A stretch of DNA of 64,000 bases from positions 62,001-126,000 of the forward strand of contig NZ_JAJOLP010000001.1 of assembly GCF_021129215.1 (NCBI RefSeq), read 5' to 3'. Positions 16,820 through 25,423 of the stretch are shown here, in pieces. This DNA is from Agromyces sp. S2-1-8. GTDB taxonomy: Bacteria; Actinomycetota; Actinomycetes; Actinomycetales; Microbacteriaceae. The stretch's first letter is position 1. The number at the start of each line of letters is the position of its first letter. The position numbers and the translations under genes were made by a program. The notes under the pieces were generated by a model. That model was given only the letters and a program-made list of their open reading frames with translations, was not told the origin of the DNA and made no database searches.

Positions 16820-18819
16820 ACCCGACCGCACTCATCCACGCAGAGACGGAGAGCCCAGTGACCGACCTCGCCACCCCGACCATCCGGCGGGTGCACCCGC
16901 TCGATCCGCTCGGCGCCGACGAGATCGTCGCCGCGCGCGACCTGCTCGTCGCCGAGGGCCGGCTCCGTGACACGGTCCGCGTCGCCTACCTCTCGCTCAA
17001 GGAACCCGCGAAGCGCGCCGTCGCGGCCGGGCTCGAGCCCGGTGGTACCGTCCCGCACCGCGAGGCCCGCGCCATCCTGCTCGACACCGCGACGGGCGAG
17101 ACCACCGACCTCGTGCTCGACCTCACCGCCGGCGCGATCACGGCCTCGGTCGCGGTCGACCCGGCCGTCGCCGGCCAGGCGCCGGTGCTGCTCGAGGAGT
17201 TCGACGCGATCGAGGAGATCCTGGCCGCCGACGAGGGCTGGATCGCCGCCCTCGCCTCACGCGGGCTCACCCCCGACCGGGTGCGGGTCGCTCCCCTCTC
17301 GGCGGGCATCTTCGACTACCCCGGCGAGGAGGGCAAGCGCCTGCTGCGAGGGCTCGCATTCGTCGAGCGCGAGCCGGGCGACTACGCCTGGGGCCACCCG
17401 GTCGACCAGCTCGTCGCCTTCGTCGACATGATCGAGCGCCGCGTCGTGCGCATCATCGACGACGGGCCGGCCGAGATCCCGCTCGACAACGGCAACTTCG
17501 AGGACCCCGAGCTCACGGGACCGCTGCGCACCGACCTCAAGCCGCTCGTCATCAGTCAGCCCGAGGGGCCGAGCTTCTCGCTCGACGGCAACGTGCTGAG
17601 CTGGCAGAAGTGGGACCTGCACGTCGGCTTCGACGCGCGCGAGGGCCTCGTGCTCAGCCGCATCGGCTTCGACGACCGCGGTCGCCGGCGCTCGATCATC
17701 GACCGCGCCTCGATCGCCGAGATGGTCGTGCCCTACGGCGACCCGGCGCCCTACCGCTCGTGGCAGAACTACTTCGACACTGGCGAGTACCTCGTCGGCC
17801 GCGACGCGAACTCGCTCGAGCTCGGCTGCGACTGCCTCGGCGAGATCACGTACCTGACGCCGGTCGTCGCCGACGACTTCGGCAACCCGCGCGAGATCCC
17901 GCAGGCGATCTGCATCCACGAGGAGGACTTCGGCCTGCTGTGGAAGCACACCGACGGCTGGGCCGGGCACAAGTCGACGAGGCGCCAGCGCCGGCTCGTC
18001 GTGAGCTTCTTCACCACCGTCGGCAACTACGACTACGGCTTCTACTGGTACTTCTACCTCGACGGCACCATCGAGTTCGAGGCCAAGGCGACGGGCATCG
18101 TCTTCACCGCGCGGTATCCCGGCAAGGGCTACCCCTACGCGTCGGAGATCGCGCCCGGGCTGGCCGCGCCGTACCACCAGCACCTGTTCTGCGCCCGGCT
18201 CGACATGGCCGTCGACGGCGACGCCAACGCCGTGCACGAGCTCGACCTGCAGCGCGTGCCGAAGGGCGAGGGCAACCCGCACGGCAACGCCTTCACCCGC
18301 TCGCGGCGCGTGCTCGCGAGCGAGTCGGAGGGGCGGCGCAGGGCCGACGGCTCGGTCGGCCGGGTCTGGGAGATCGTCAACACCGAGAAGACGAACGTCG
18401 TCGGCGAGCCCGTCGCGTACACGCTCTTCCCCGAGGGGCAGCCGACGCTCGCCGCGGCCGACGACTCGTCGATCAGCCGCCGCGCGGCGTTCGCGACCGA
18501 GCACCTGTGGGTCACGCGCTTCGCCGAGGACGAGCGCTACCCCGCGGGCGACTTCGTGAACCAGAGCATCGGCTCGCCGGGCCTGCCCGAGTACGTCGCG
18601 GCCGACCGCGACCTCGACGGGCACGACCTGGTCGTCTGGCACAGCTTCGGCCTGACCCACTACCCGCGGGTCGAGGACTGGCCGATCATGCCGGTCGACT
18701 ACACGGGCTTCACGCTGAAGCCGACGGGCTTCTTCGACCAGAACCCGGCGCTCGACGTGCCGCCGTCGCAGCCGGCCACGGGCCACTGCGGCGCCGACGG
18801 CGACGCCTGTCACTGCTGA
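16816..18819 (+). CDS. Copper-containing primary amine oxidase
   Basis: 667-aa TPQ amine oxidase that converts primary amines, O2 and water to aldehyde, ammonia and H2O2. All key residues are visible: catalytic base Asp321 (QNYFDTGEY), the tyrosine that becomes topaquinone, Tyr405 (GNYDYG), and copper ligands His454, His456 (YHQHLF) and His615 (LTHYPRVEDW). The spacings Asp+84, Tyr+49/+51 and Tyr+210 equal those of the Arthrobacter globiformis phenylethylamine oxidase. The ATG at 16816 overlaps the permease stop; GTG at 16858 with GGAGAG upstream is an alternative start, giving 653 aa. There is no signal peptide, so it is cytoplasmic. A heptad repeat begins on its stop codon. Confidence 0.95.
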   Translation: MNPTALIHAETESPVTDLATPTIRRVHPLDPLGADEIVAARDLLVAEGRLRDTVRVAYLSLKEPAKRAVAAGLEPGGTVPHREARAILLDTATGETTDLVLDLTAGAITASVAVDPAVAGQAPVLLEEFDAIEEILAADEGWIAALASRGLTPDRVRVAPLSAGIFDYPGEEGKRLLRGLAFVEREPGDYAWGHPVDQLVAFVDMIERRVVRIIDDGPAEIPLDNGNFEDPELTGPLRTDLKPLVISQPEGPSFSLDGNVLSWQKWDLHVGFDAREGLVLSRIGFDDRGRRRSIIDRASIAEMVVPYGDPAPYRSWQNYFDTGEYLVGRDANSLELGCDCLGEITYLTPVVADDFGNPREIPQAICIHEEDFGLLWKHTDGWAGHKSTRRQRRLVVSFFTTVGNYDYGFYWYFYLDGTIEFEAKATGIVFTARYPGKGYPYASEIAPGLAAPYHQHLFCARLDMAVDGDANAVHELDLQRVPKGEGNPHGNAFTRSRRVLASESEGRRRADGSVGRVWEIVNTEKTNVVGEPVAYTLFPEGQPTLAAADDSSISRRAAFATEHLWVTRFAEDERYPAGDFVNQSIGSPGLPEYVAADRDLDGHDLVVWHSFGLTHYPRVEDWPIMPVDYTGFTLKPTGFFDQNPALDVPPSQPATGHCGADGDACHC

Positions 18820-18857
18820 CGGCTGACGGCTGACGGCCGACGGCCGACGGCTGACGG
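18816..18857 (+). repeat. Six tandem 7-bp repeats (CYGACGG)6 over the amine oxidase stop codon
   Basis: Six consecutive heptamers, four CTGACGG and two CCGACGG, start one base before the TGA stop and run 42 bp. A seventh, degenerate unit follows. The flanking 260 bp up to 19118 hold no gene. Confidence 0.8.
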
Positions 18858-18950
18858 CTGCGATCGGCGGGTCGGCGGGGTGTGCACTCCCCTGCCGGCC
18901 GCCGCGCCGTCGCGTGAAAACAGGAGAATCCGACACGCACCCCTGGCATA

Positions 18951-18984
18951 CGGGCCTACCCGCCGAAATATCCTGCTCAAGGCC
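18951..18984 (+). repeat. 34-bp imperfect direct repeat, copy A
   Basis: It begins CGGGCCT and carries GAAATATCCTGC then CAAGGCC. Copy B at 19026-19059 agrees at 29 of 34 positions, and the similarity continues weakly into a following GGATGC. It lies in the gene-free interval between the amine oxidase and LysR genes, whose stops converge. No coding potential or mobile-element gene is near. Confidence 0.7.
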
Positions 18985-19025
18985 ACGGATGCTGTCGCCC
19001 CAGCCGAGCCCGGCCGCCCCATGAA

Positions 19026-19059
19026 CGGGCCTGCCTGTCGAAATATCCTGCACAAGGCC
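19026..19059 (+). repeat. 34-bp imperfect direct repeat, copy B
   Basis: Second copy, 75 bp after copy A and in the same orientation, with the identical core CGAAATATCCTGC. Such intergenic doublets suggest a dispersed repeat family, or a paired binding or RNA-processing site. Which one cannot be told from this window. Confidence 0.7.
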
Positions 19060-19118
19060 CGGATGCCGCCACGCGCGCCCGGCGGCGGGCACGCGTGCAC
19101 CCGTCACCCGCCCGGCCC

Positions 19119-20042
19119 CTAACCCCGCGGCGCCCCGAACAGCTCGCGCGCGAGGGTCGCGACGACCCGCGCCCGCGCCGTCGGCCGCACTCCGGCGACG
19201 CGCACGAGGCACACGTCGAGCGGCGCCACGTCGTCGGCGATCGCCACGGCCCGGAGTTCGCCGCCGTCGTAGGTCTGGGGCGATCGCGGCACCTGGTTGA
19301 GGATCGAGTAGCCCTGTCCGCGCGCCACGAGCGAACGCACGGTCTCGTAGCTGCGCGAGCTGTAGCGGATCTGCGGCTCGACACCCGCCGCGGCGAGCAT
19401 GCCGAGGAAGTACTCGCGCGAGTGCGGCATGTCGAGCAGTACGAGGTCCTGCCCGGCGAGCGCCGAGAGCTCGATGCGCTCGCTCGCCGCGAGCGGGTGG
19501 TCGGCCGGCAGGATCACGTGGGGCGGCGCCGAGAAGAGGTGGTCGAACGACAGGTCGTGGAGCTGCCCGAAGTCGTAGGCGATGGCCGCCTCGACCGAGC
19601 CGTTGAGCAGCATCGCGACGGTGCCGTCGGCGTCGGCCTCGAAGACCTCGATGCGCAGGCGGGGGTGCTCCGCCTCGACGCGCGAGATGAGCGTCGGCAG
19701 CACGAACGGCGCGAGCGTCACGAAGCACGCGAGCCGCAGGGTGCCGCGCACGTCGTGGTGATGGCCGCGCACGGCGTCGGCCATCTCGTCGACCTGGGCG
19801 AGCAGCGAGTGCGCGTCGCGCAGCAGCTGCTCGCCGGCTTCGGTGAGCGCGAGGCCCTTGCTGCGCTGCCGCACGAACAACTGCACGCCGAGGGTGCGTT
19901 CGAGCTGCGCGATCGCGGTCGAGACGGCCGACTGGGCGACATGCAGGTCGACGGATGCCTCGGTCATCGACCGCTTGGTCGCGGCCGCGACGAAGTACCG
20001 CAGCTGCACCAGGGTCAGGTCCGATCGGCCGAGTCGTGCCAT
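19119..20042 (-). CDS. LysR-family transcriptional regulator
   Basis: 307-aa regulator with an N-terminal winged helix-turn-helix (LVQLRYFVAAATKRSMTEASVDLHVAQSAVSTAIAQLERTLG, split here over residues about 11-52) and a C-terminal LysR substrate-binding domain (IRAVAIADD-type end; EPQIRYSSRSYETVRSLVARGQGYSILNQ). It is divergent from the monooxygenase operon with 118 bp between the starts, the usual LysR layout, and a T-N11-A box lies 12 bp from its start. It probably activates the adjacent catabolic operon in response to a pathway intermediate and represses itself. Confidence 0.88.
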   Translation of the reverse strand: MARLGRSDLTLVQLRYFVAAATKRSMTEASVDLHVAQSAVSTAIAQLERTLGVQLFVRQRSKGLALTEAGEQLLRDAHSLLAQVDEMADAVRGHHHDVRGTLRLACFVTLAPFVLPTLISRVEAEHPRLRIEVFEADADGTVAMLLNGSVEAAIAYDFGQLHDLSFDHLFSAPPHVILPADHPLAASERIELSALAGQDLVLLDMPHSREYFLGMLAAAGVEPQIRYSSRSYETVRSLVARGQGYSILNQVPRSPQTYDGGELRAVAIADDVAPLDVCLVRVAGVRPTARARVVATLARELFGAPRG

Positions 20043-20054
20043 GCGACGAGTGTA

Positions 20055-20067
20055 TCAATCGATCTGA
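20055..20067. promoter_or_regulatory. Candidate LysR box (T-N11-A)
   Basis: TCAATCGATCTGA has TCA and TGA half-sites about a central ATCGATC, the T-N11-A pattern of LysR binding sites. It lies between the divergent LysR and monooxygenase genes, next to the LysR start. Confidence 0.45.
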
Positions 20068-20160
20068 TGCACTGCCTCAGCATTGTCTGGTTTACAGATG
20101 CAATGGCGTTTCCTAGCCTGATTCCACCGGTGAAGACGCCGGTCGGAATGGAGTTTCGGC

Positions 20161-21489
20161 ATGTCGAGTCACGAGGTCGACGTGGTCGTCGTCGGCGCAG
20201 GCCAAGCGGGCATCGCGATGAGCGAGCACCTGAGCGCACGCGGCGTCACGCACGTCGTGCTGGAGCGCGACCGGATCGCCGAACGGTGGCGCACCGGGCG
20301 CTGGGACTCGCTCGTCGCGAACGGTCCCGCCTGGCACGACCGGTTCCCCGGCCTCGAGTTCGCCGGCCTCTCCCCCGACGCGTTCGCGTCGAAGGACCGG
20401 GTCGCCGAGTACTTCGTGGAGTACGCGCAGTTCATCGCCGCCCCGGTGCGCACCGGTGTCGAGGTCGTCTCGGTGCGTCGGCGCGACGGCGAGCCCGGCT
20501 TCGACGTCGACACCACCGACGGCTCGTACGTCGCCCGCTTCGTCGTGGCCGCGACCGGTCCCTTCCAGAAGCCCGTCATCCCGGCGATCGTTCCGGACGG
20601 CGCGCGCGTGCACCAGCTCCACTCGAGCTCGTACCGCAACCCGCAGCAGCTGCCCGACGGCGGCGTGCTCGTGATCGGGGCCGGCTCGTCGGGCGTGCAG
20701 ATCGCCGACGAACTGCGCGCCGCCGGACGGCAGGTGCACCTCGCCGTCGGCCCCCACGCCCGCCCGCCCCGCGCCTACCGCGACCGCGACTTCTGCTGGT
20801 GGCTGGGGGTCCTGGGCAAGTGGGATGCCTCGGCTCCCGCCGCCGGCGCGGAGCACGTGACGATCGCCGTGAGCGGGGCGCGCGGCGGCCACACCGTCGA
20901 CTTCCGCCGCCTCGCCGCCGACGGCATCACCCTCGTCGGCCGTGCGAGCGCGTACGACGACGGCGTCATGCACTTCGCCCCCGACCTCGCCGCGAACATC
21001 GCGGGCGGCGACGCCGACTACCTGGCGCTCCTCGACGAGGCCGACGCCTACGTCGAGCGCAACGGCCTCGACCTCCCCGAGGAGCCCGAGGCGCGCCGCC
21101 TCGGCCCCGACCCGGCGTGCGTCACCGACCCGGTGCTCGAGCTCGATCTCGCCGCCGCGGGCGTCACCTCGATCGTGTGGGCGACCGGGTTCGCGGCCGA
21201 CTACGGCTGGCTCGAGGTCGACGCGTTCGACGAGCGCGGCCGGCCCCGCCACCAGCGCGGCGTCTCGGTCGAGCCCGGCGTGTACTTCCTCGGCCTGCCG
21301 TGGCAGTCGCGCCGCGGGTCGAGCTTCATCTGGGGCGTGTGGCACGACGCCAAGTACGTGGCCGACCAGATCGGCATCCAGCAGAGCTACCGCGCCTACG
21401 ACGAGGCGGCCTCGGTGACGACCGCGGGCGCAGCCGAGGCATCCGCCCCCGACGTCGCCGCCCTCACCACGACAGGAGCCCTCCGTTGA
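20161..21489 (+). CDS. Flavin-dependent monooxygenase (FMO/CzcO-like)
   Basis: 442-aa FAD/NADPH enzyme. FAD-binding GAGQAG is at residues 12-17 and NADPH-binding GAGSSG at about 173-178. The ATG-type motif ATGFAADY near residue 341 and the ERW segment (DRIAERWRTGRWDSL) are typical of class B flavoprotein monooxygenases of the CzcO/indole-acetate type. The likely role is N-hydroxylation, S-oxidation or Baeyer-Villiger oxidation of the pathway substrate; the substrate is unknown. It is the first gene of a five-gene operon (RidA, DUF1028, M20, ALDH follow) with overlapping stops and starts. Confidence 0.85.
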   Translation: MSSHEVDVVVVGAGQAGIAMSEHLSARGVTHVVLERDRIAERWRTGRWDSLVANGPAWHDRFPGLEFAGLSPDAFASKDRVAEYFVEYAQFIAAPVRTGVEVVSVRRRDGEPGFDVDTTDGSYVARFVVAATGPFQKPVIPAIVPDGARVHQLHSSSYRNPQQLPDGGVLVIGAGSSGVQIADELRAAGRQVHLAVGPHARPPRAYRDRDFCWWLGVLGKWDASAPAAGAEHVTIAVSGARGGHTVDFRRLAADGITLVGRASAYDDGVMHFAPDLAANIAGGDADYLALLDEADAYVERNGLDLPEEPEARRLGPDPACVTDPVLELDLAAAGVTSIVWATGFAADYGWLEVDAFDERGRPRHQRGVSVEPGVYFLGLPWQSRRGSSFIWGVWHDAKYVADQIGIQQSYRAYDEAASVTTAGAAEASAPDVAALTTTGALR

Positions 21490-21920
21490 CCACGCACACT
21501 CGCATCCGGCCCTTCAACACGAAGGTCACGTACCCCGAGCAGAACCTCGACAACGACCTCTGCCAGGCCGTCGTCGCCGGCGGGGTCGTCTACCTCCGCG
21601 GCCAGATCGGGCAGGATCTCGAGACGCGCGAGTCGGTCGGCATCGGCGACGTCGAGGCGCAGGCCGAGCAGGCCATGGCCAACATCGCGATGCTCCTCGA
21701 GGAGGCCGGGTCGTCGCTCGACGACATCGTGAAGGTCGTCGTCTACCTGATCGACCCCCGCTACCGCGAGCCCGTCTACCGGGTCATGGGGCGCTGGCTG
21801 AAGGGCGTCTTCCCGGTCTCGACCGGACTCGTGGTGAGCGCGCTCGCGCGCCCCGAGTGGCTCGTCGAGATCGATGCGACCGCGGTCATCAGCACCCGCA
21901 CCGAAGGAGCCGGCGCATGA
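21486..21920 (+). CDS. RidA/YjgF-family protein
   Basis: 144-aa member of the RidA superfamily (trimeric chorismate-mutase-like fold), whose archetype hydrolyses reactive enamine/imine intermediates. The segments VVAGGVVYLRGQIGQDL, AQAEQAMANIAMLLEEAGSSLDDIVKVVVYL and VSTGLVVSALARPEWLVEIDATAV follow the family. It starts at TTG 21486, overlapping the monooxygenase stop as TTGA, with GGAG nine bases upstream; no ATG or GTG is available nearby. Next to an imine- or oxime-forming monooxygenase its usual detoxifying or hydrolytic role makes sense. It could also be one of the catabolic RidA subfamilies. Confidence 0.88.
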   Translation: MTTHTRIRPFNTKVTYPEQNLDNDLCQAVVAGGVVYLRGQIGQDLETRESVGIGDVEAQAEQAMANIAMLLEEAGSSLDDIVKVVVYLIDPRYREPVYRVMGRWLKGVFPVSTGLVVSALARPEWLVEIDATAVISTRTEGAGA

Positions 21921-22600
21921 CCTTCTCGATCGTCGCCCGGGATGCCTCGGGCGCCATCGGCTCCGCCATCTGCTCGTCGTCGCCCGCGGTCGCCGCCCGC
22001 TGCGTGCACCTCGCCGACGGCGTCGGCGGCGTCAACTCGCAGAACGTCACCGACCCGAGGCTCGGACCTGCCGTGCTCGAGCGGCTCGCCGCGGGCGACT
22101 CGGCCGCCGAGGCGCTCGCCGCCGTCGCCGACGGCCGCGAGCACCTCGAGTTCCGCCAGCTCCTCGTCGTCGACGCCGAGGGCCGCACCGCCGTGCACTC
22201 GGGGCAGCGTGCGCTGGGCGTGTTCGCCGACGCCCAGGGCGGTGCACGGGGCGACGGCGTCGCCGCCGGCGGCAACATGCTGGCGTCGGCCGACATCCCC
22301 GCGGCGATGGTGGTGCGGTTCGAACAGACCGAGGGCGATCTCGAGATGCGCCTCCTCGCGGCGCTGCGCGCCGCGATCGACGCGGGCGGCGAGGCCGGGC
22401 CCGTGCACTCCGCCGGGCTCTCGGTCGTGCGCGGCAACGGCTGGCGGGTCACCGACCTGCGGGTCGACTGGGTCGACGACGACCCGATCGGCGAGCTCGG
22501 ACGACTCGTCGAGGTCTGGCTGCCGCAGCGCGACGACTACGTCACGCGCGCGCTCGACCCGTCGGCCGCGCCGTCGTACGGGGTGCCCGGCGATGAGTGA
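21917..22600 (+). CDS. DUF1028 (Ntn-hydrolase-like) protein
   Basis: 227-aa DUF1028 protein. It opens MTFSIVARDASGAIGSAICSS and has CVHLADGVGGVNSQNVTDPRLG, HSGQRALGVF and AAGGNMLAS, all characteristic of this family, which resembles N-terminal-nucleophile hydrolases (compare the Ntn folds of gamma-glutamyl enzymes) though its biochemistry is poorly known. It starts at ATG 21917 in an ATGA overlap with RidA; its end overlaps the amidohydrolase start by eight bases. Family members often accompany RidA and M20 enzymes, which supports a role in amide or ureide breakdown. Confidence 0.85.
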   Translation: MTFSIVARDASGAIGSAICSSSPAVAARCVHLADGVGGVNSQNVTDPRLGPAVLERLAAGDSAAEALAAVADGREHLEFRQLLVVDAEGRTAVHSGQRALGVFADAQGGARGDGVAAGGNMLASADIPAAMVVRFEQTEGDLEMRLLAALRAAIDAGGEAGPVHSAGLSVVRGNGWRVTDLRVDWVDDDPIGELGRLVEVWLPQRDDYVTRALDPSAAPSYGVPGDE

Positions 22601-23804
22601 GTCGGTCGCAGCGGCGAGCGCCGCCGCCACGATGAACGCGAGCGTCGCGATGAGGCGAGCCGCGGATGCGGCGGTCGCCGAGGCCTCCGCCTCGCTCGTC
22701 GCCCTCTCCGAGACGCTGCACGCGCACCCCGAGACGGCCTGGCAGGAGCACCGCGCCGCCGGCTGGGTCGGCGACGCGCTCGCGGCCGCGGGGTTCGACG
22801 TCACGCCGGCCTACCTCGGCTACGACACCGCCCTGCTCGCCGAGGCGGGCAGCGGGCCGGTGACGATCGGCATCATGGCCGAGTACGACGCGCTGCCCGG
22901 GCTCGGGCACGCGTGCGGGCACAACCTCATCGCGGCGAGCGCGGTCGGCGCCGGGCTCGCGCTCGCGCGGGTCGCCGACGAGCTGGGCATCACGGTGCGG
23001 GTCTACGGCACCCCGGCCGAGGAGGGCGGCGGCGGCAAGATCGAGCTCATCGAGGCGGGCGCGTTCGGCGACCTCGACCTCGCGATGATGGTGCACCCGG
23101 GGCCCGTCGATGTCGCCGAGGCGCGGCCGTTCGCCGTCTCGCACAGCCACGTCGCCTACGACGGCGTCTCGGCGCACGCGGCGGCCTACCCCGACGACGG
23201 CGTCAACGCGAACGACGCGTTCCTCGTCGCGCAGGTCGCGATCGGCCTGTTGCGCCAGCAGCTGCCCGCCGACACGCGGGTGCACGGCATCCAGACCCTC
23301 GGCGGCTTCGCGCCGAACGCGATCCCCGAGCGCACCGAGGGCCGCTGGTACGCGCGCGCGAGCTCGCTCGCCGAGCTCGAGGTGCTGGAGGAGCGCGTTC
23401 GCCGCTGCTTCGAGGCGGGAGCGCTCGCCTCGGGCGCGAGCCTCACGATCACGCCCGAGTCGAAGCCCTACGCCGAGTTCCGCACCGACGAGCGGGCGCT
23501 CGCGGCCTACCGGGCGAACGCGCTCGAGCGCGGCCGCGTCTTCGCCGACCCGCTCGTGGCCGGACGCATGAACCGCGCCTCGACCGACATGGGCAACGTG
23601 TCGCAGCTCGTGCCCGCGATCCACCCGTACATCGGCGTCGGCTCGCTGCCGCACACCAACCACCAGAAGGAGTTCGCGGCGGCCTGCGTCGGCGCTGCCG
23701 CCGAACGCGCCCTCACCGACGCCGCCGTCCTGATGGCCTGGACGGCGATCGACGTCGTCACCTCGGACGACCCCGCCTCGAACCCCCGGGAGCACGCATC
23801 ATGA
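22593..23804 (+). CDS. M20-family amidohydrolase (PabB/ACY1L2-like)
   Basis: 403-aa metal-dependent amidohydrolase of peptidase family M20D. The metal-ligand motif AEYDALPGLGHACGHN (HACGHN at 106-111) and the catalytic Glu pair in GTPAEEGGGGK are intact. MVHPG and the dimerisation lid are also recognisable, as is NHQKEF toward the C-terminus. It resembles aminobenzoyl-glutamate hydrolase subunits and aminoacylase-1-like 2 proteins, which cut N-acyl or dipeptide amides. It starts inside the DUF1028 gene at ATG 22593 and ends in an ATGA overlap with the aldehyde dehydrogenase. It probably releases the amine or amino acid handled by the neighbours. Confidence 0.87.
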   Translation: MSESVAAASAAATMNASVAMRRAADAAVAEASASLVALSETLHAHPETAWQEHRAAGWVGDALAAAGFDVTPAYLGYDTALLAEAGSGPVTIGIMAEYDALPGLGHACGHNLIAASAVGAGLALARVADELGITVRVYGTPAEEGGGGKIELIEAGAFGDLDLAMMVHPGPVDVAEARPFAVSHSHVAYDGVSAHAAAYPDDGVNANDAFLVAQVAIGLLRQQLPADTRVHGIQTLGGFAPNAIPERTEGRWYARASSLAELEVLEERVRRCFEAGALASGASLTITPESKPYAEFRTDERALAAYRANALERGRVFADPLVAGRMNRASTDMGNVSQLVPAIHPYIGVGSLPHTNHQKEFAAACVGAAAERALTDAAVLMAWTAIDVVTSDDPASNPREHAS

Positions 23805-25282
23805 CCACCATCGACTGGGCGGCGCGCAGCCGCGAACTCGCGATCGACGGCCGCGCGGTCATCGACGGCCGGCGGGTGGATGCCTCGGAGGGCGCCACGA
23901 TCCCGGTGATCAGCCCGGGCTCGCTCACCCACCTCGCAGACCTCGCCGCGGGCACCGAGCGCGATGTCGACCTCGCCGCCGACCGTGCCAGGCAGGCGTT
24001 CGACGACGGCCGCTGGAGCCGCCTCGACGCGGCCGAGCGCGGGCGCGTGCTGGTGCGCCTCGCCGACCTCATGATGGAGCACCTCGACGAGCTCGCCCTG
24101 CTCGAGACGCTCGACTCGGGCAAGCCGATCGCGCAGACCCGCGTCGTCGACGTACCGGGCGCCGCCGCGACGTTCCGCTGGTACGGCGAGCTCGCCGACA
24201 AGCGGTTCGACGAGATCCCGTCGACCCCGCCCGGCTCGACGGCACTCGTGCACCGGGTTCCGCTCGGCGTCGTCGGTGCGATCGTGCCGTGGAACTACCC
24301 GCTCGAGATCGCCGCGTGGAAGCTCGCGCCGGCCCTCGCGTCGGGCAACAGCGTGGTGCTGAAGCCCGCGACCGAGACCTCCCTGACCGCGCTGCGGCTC
24401 GCCGACCTCGCGCTCGAGGCGGGCATCCCCGCGGGCGTGCTCAACGTCGTCCCGGGTCGCGGCTCGACCGTCGGCGGGCGCATCGCGCGCCATCCCGGTA
24501 TCGACGTGCTCGCGTTCACGGGATCGACCGCCGTCGCCAAGCAGCTCATGGTCGATGCCGGCACCTCGAACATGAAGCGCGTCGCGCTCGAGGCGGGCGG
24601 CAAGAGCTCGAACCTCGTCTTCGCCGACGCCGACCTCGGACTCGCCGCCGCGAAGGCGGCCTTCGGTGCGTTCTACAACCAGGGACAGGTGTGCTCGGCG
24701 AACTCGCGCATCCTCGTCGAGCGGAGCGCCCACGACGAGTTCGTGCAGCTCCTGGCCGAGGCATCCCGTGCGTACGAGCCGAGCGACCCGCTCGCGGGCG
24801 CCGACGGCAACGGCAGCCTCATCAGCCGGGCGCACGCCGACGACGTCGGCGCGGCGATCGCGCTCGCGGCCGGCGACGGCACGCTCGTCAGCGGCGGTGA
24901 GCGCGTGACGATCACCGGCTCCGACGCCTACCTGCGGCCTGCGATCGTGACCGGCCTCGCCGCCGACCACGACCTGCATCGCGTCGAGGTGTTCGGCCCG
25001 CTCGTGGCGGTGCTGCCGTTCGACGGCGAGGACGAGGCCGTGCGGCTCGCGAACGCCACCGACTACGGGCTCGCCGCCTCGCTGTGGACGACCGACCTCG
25101 CCCGCGCGCACCGCCTCTCGGAGCGGCTCGTCGCCGGCACCGTCTCGGTCAACACCGTCGACGCGCTCGGGCTGACGACGCCGTTCGGCGGCTTCCGGCA
25201 GTCGGGCTTCGGCCGCGACCTGTCGCGCCACGCCCTCGACAACTACACCGACTGGAAGACGACGTGGTTCCAGTGGGCGTGA
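23801..25282 (+). CDS. NAD(P)-dependent aldehyde dehydrogenase
   Basis: 493-aa ALDH-superfamily enzyme. General base Glu264 is in ALEAGGKS and catalytic Cys298 in NQGQVCSANSR, 34 residues apart as usual. GSTAVAKQLM (NAD binding), PWNYPLEIAAWKLAPAL and EVFGPL are also clear. It resembles gamma-aminobutyraldehyde/betaine aldehyde dehydrogenases (PuuC/BetB group). It is the last gene of the operon and would oxidise the aldehyde made by the amine oxidase 6 kb upstream or by the monooxygenase. The GC-rich stretch to 25423 holds no convincing gene. Confidence 0.9.
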   Translation: MTTIDWAARSRELAIDGRAVIDGRRVDASEGATIPVISPGSLTHLADLAAGTERDVDLAADRARQAFDDGRWSRLDAAERGRVLVRLADLMMEHLDELALLETLDSGKPIAQTRVVDVPGAAATFRWYGELADKRFDEIPSTPPGSTALVHRVPLGVVGAIVPWNYPLEIAAWKLAPALASGNSVVLKPATETSLTALRLADLALEAGIPAGVLNVVPGRGSTVGGRIARHPGIDVLAFTGSTAVAKQLMVDAGTSNMKRVALEAGGKSSNLVFADADLGLAAAKAAFGAFYNQGQVCSANSRILVERSAHDEFVQLLAEASRAYEPSDPLAGADGNGSLISRAHADDVGAAIALAAGDGTLVSGGERVTITGSDAYLRPAIVTGLAADHDLHRVEVFGPLVAVLPFDGEDEAVRLANATDYGLAASLWTTDLARAHRLSERLVAGTVSVNTVDALGLTTPFGGFRQSGFGRDLSRHALDNYTDWKTTWFQWA

Positions 25283-25423
25283 TGCGGGTCGCCGCGGTCG
25301 TCGTCGGGCGTCGTGCAGGGATCGGCAAGCTCCGGGCGGCGACGGGCAAGACCCCGGCCGACCCCGGTGGGAGGCTGGCACTCATCCAGCCGGGCACCGA
25401 GCCCTCGACGACGTGAGCCACCC

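Noticed and set aside
18816..19118. CRISPR array from the tandem repeats near 18.8-19.1 kb
   Set aside because: Units are 7 bp without spacers, and the 34-bp element has only two copies 75 bp apart; no cas genes are present.
25282..25416. 44-aa reading frame starting on the ALDH stop codon (TGATG)
   Set aside because: Low-complexity Val/Arg/Gly sequence without family features or independent ribosome-binding site; it is probably intergenic.
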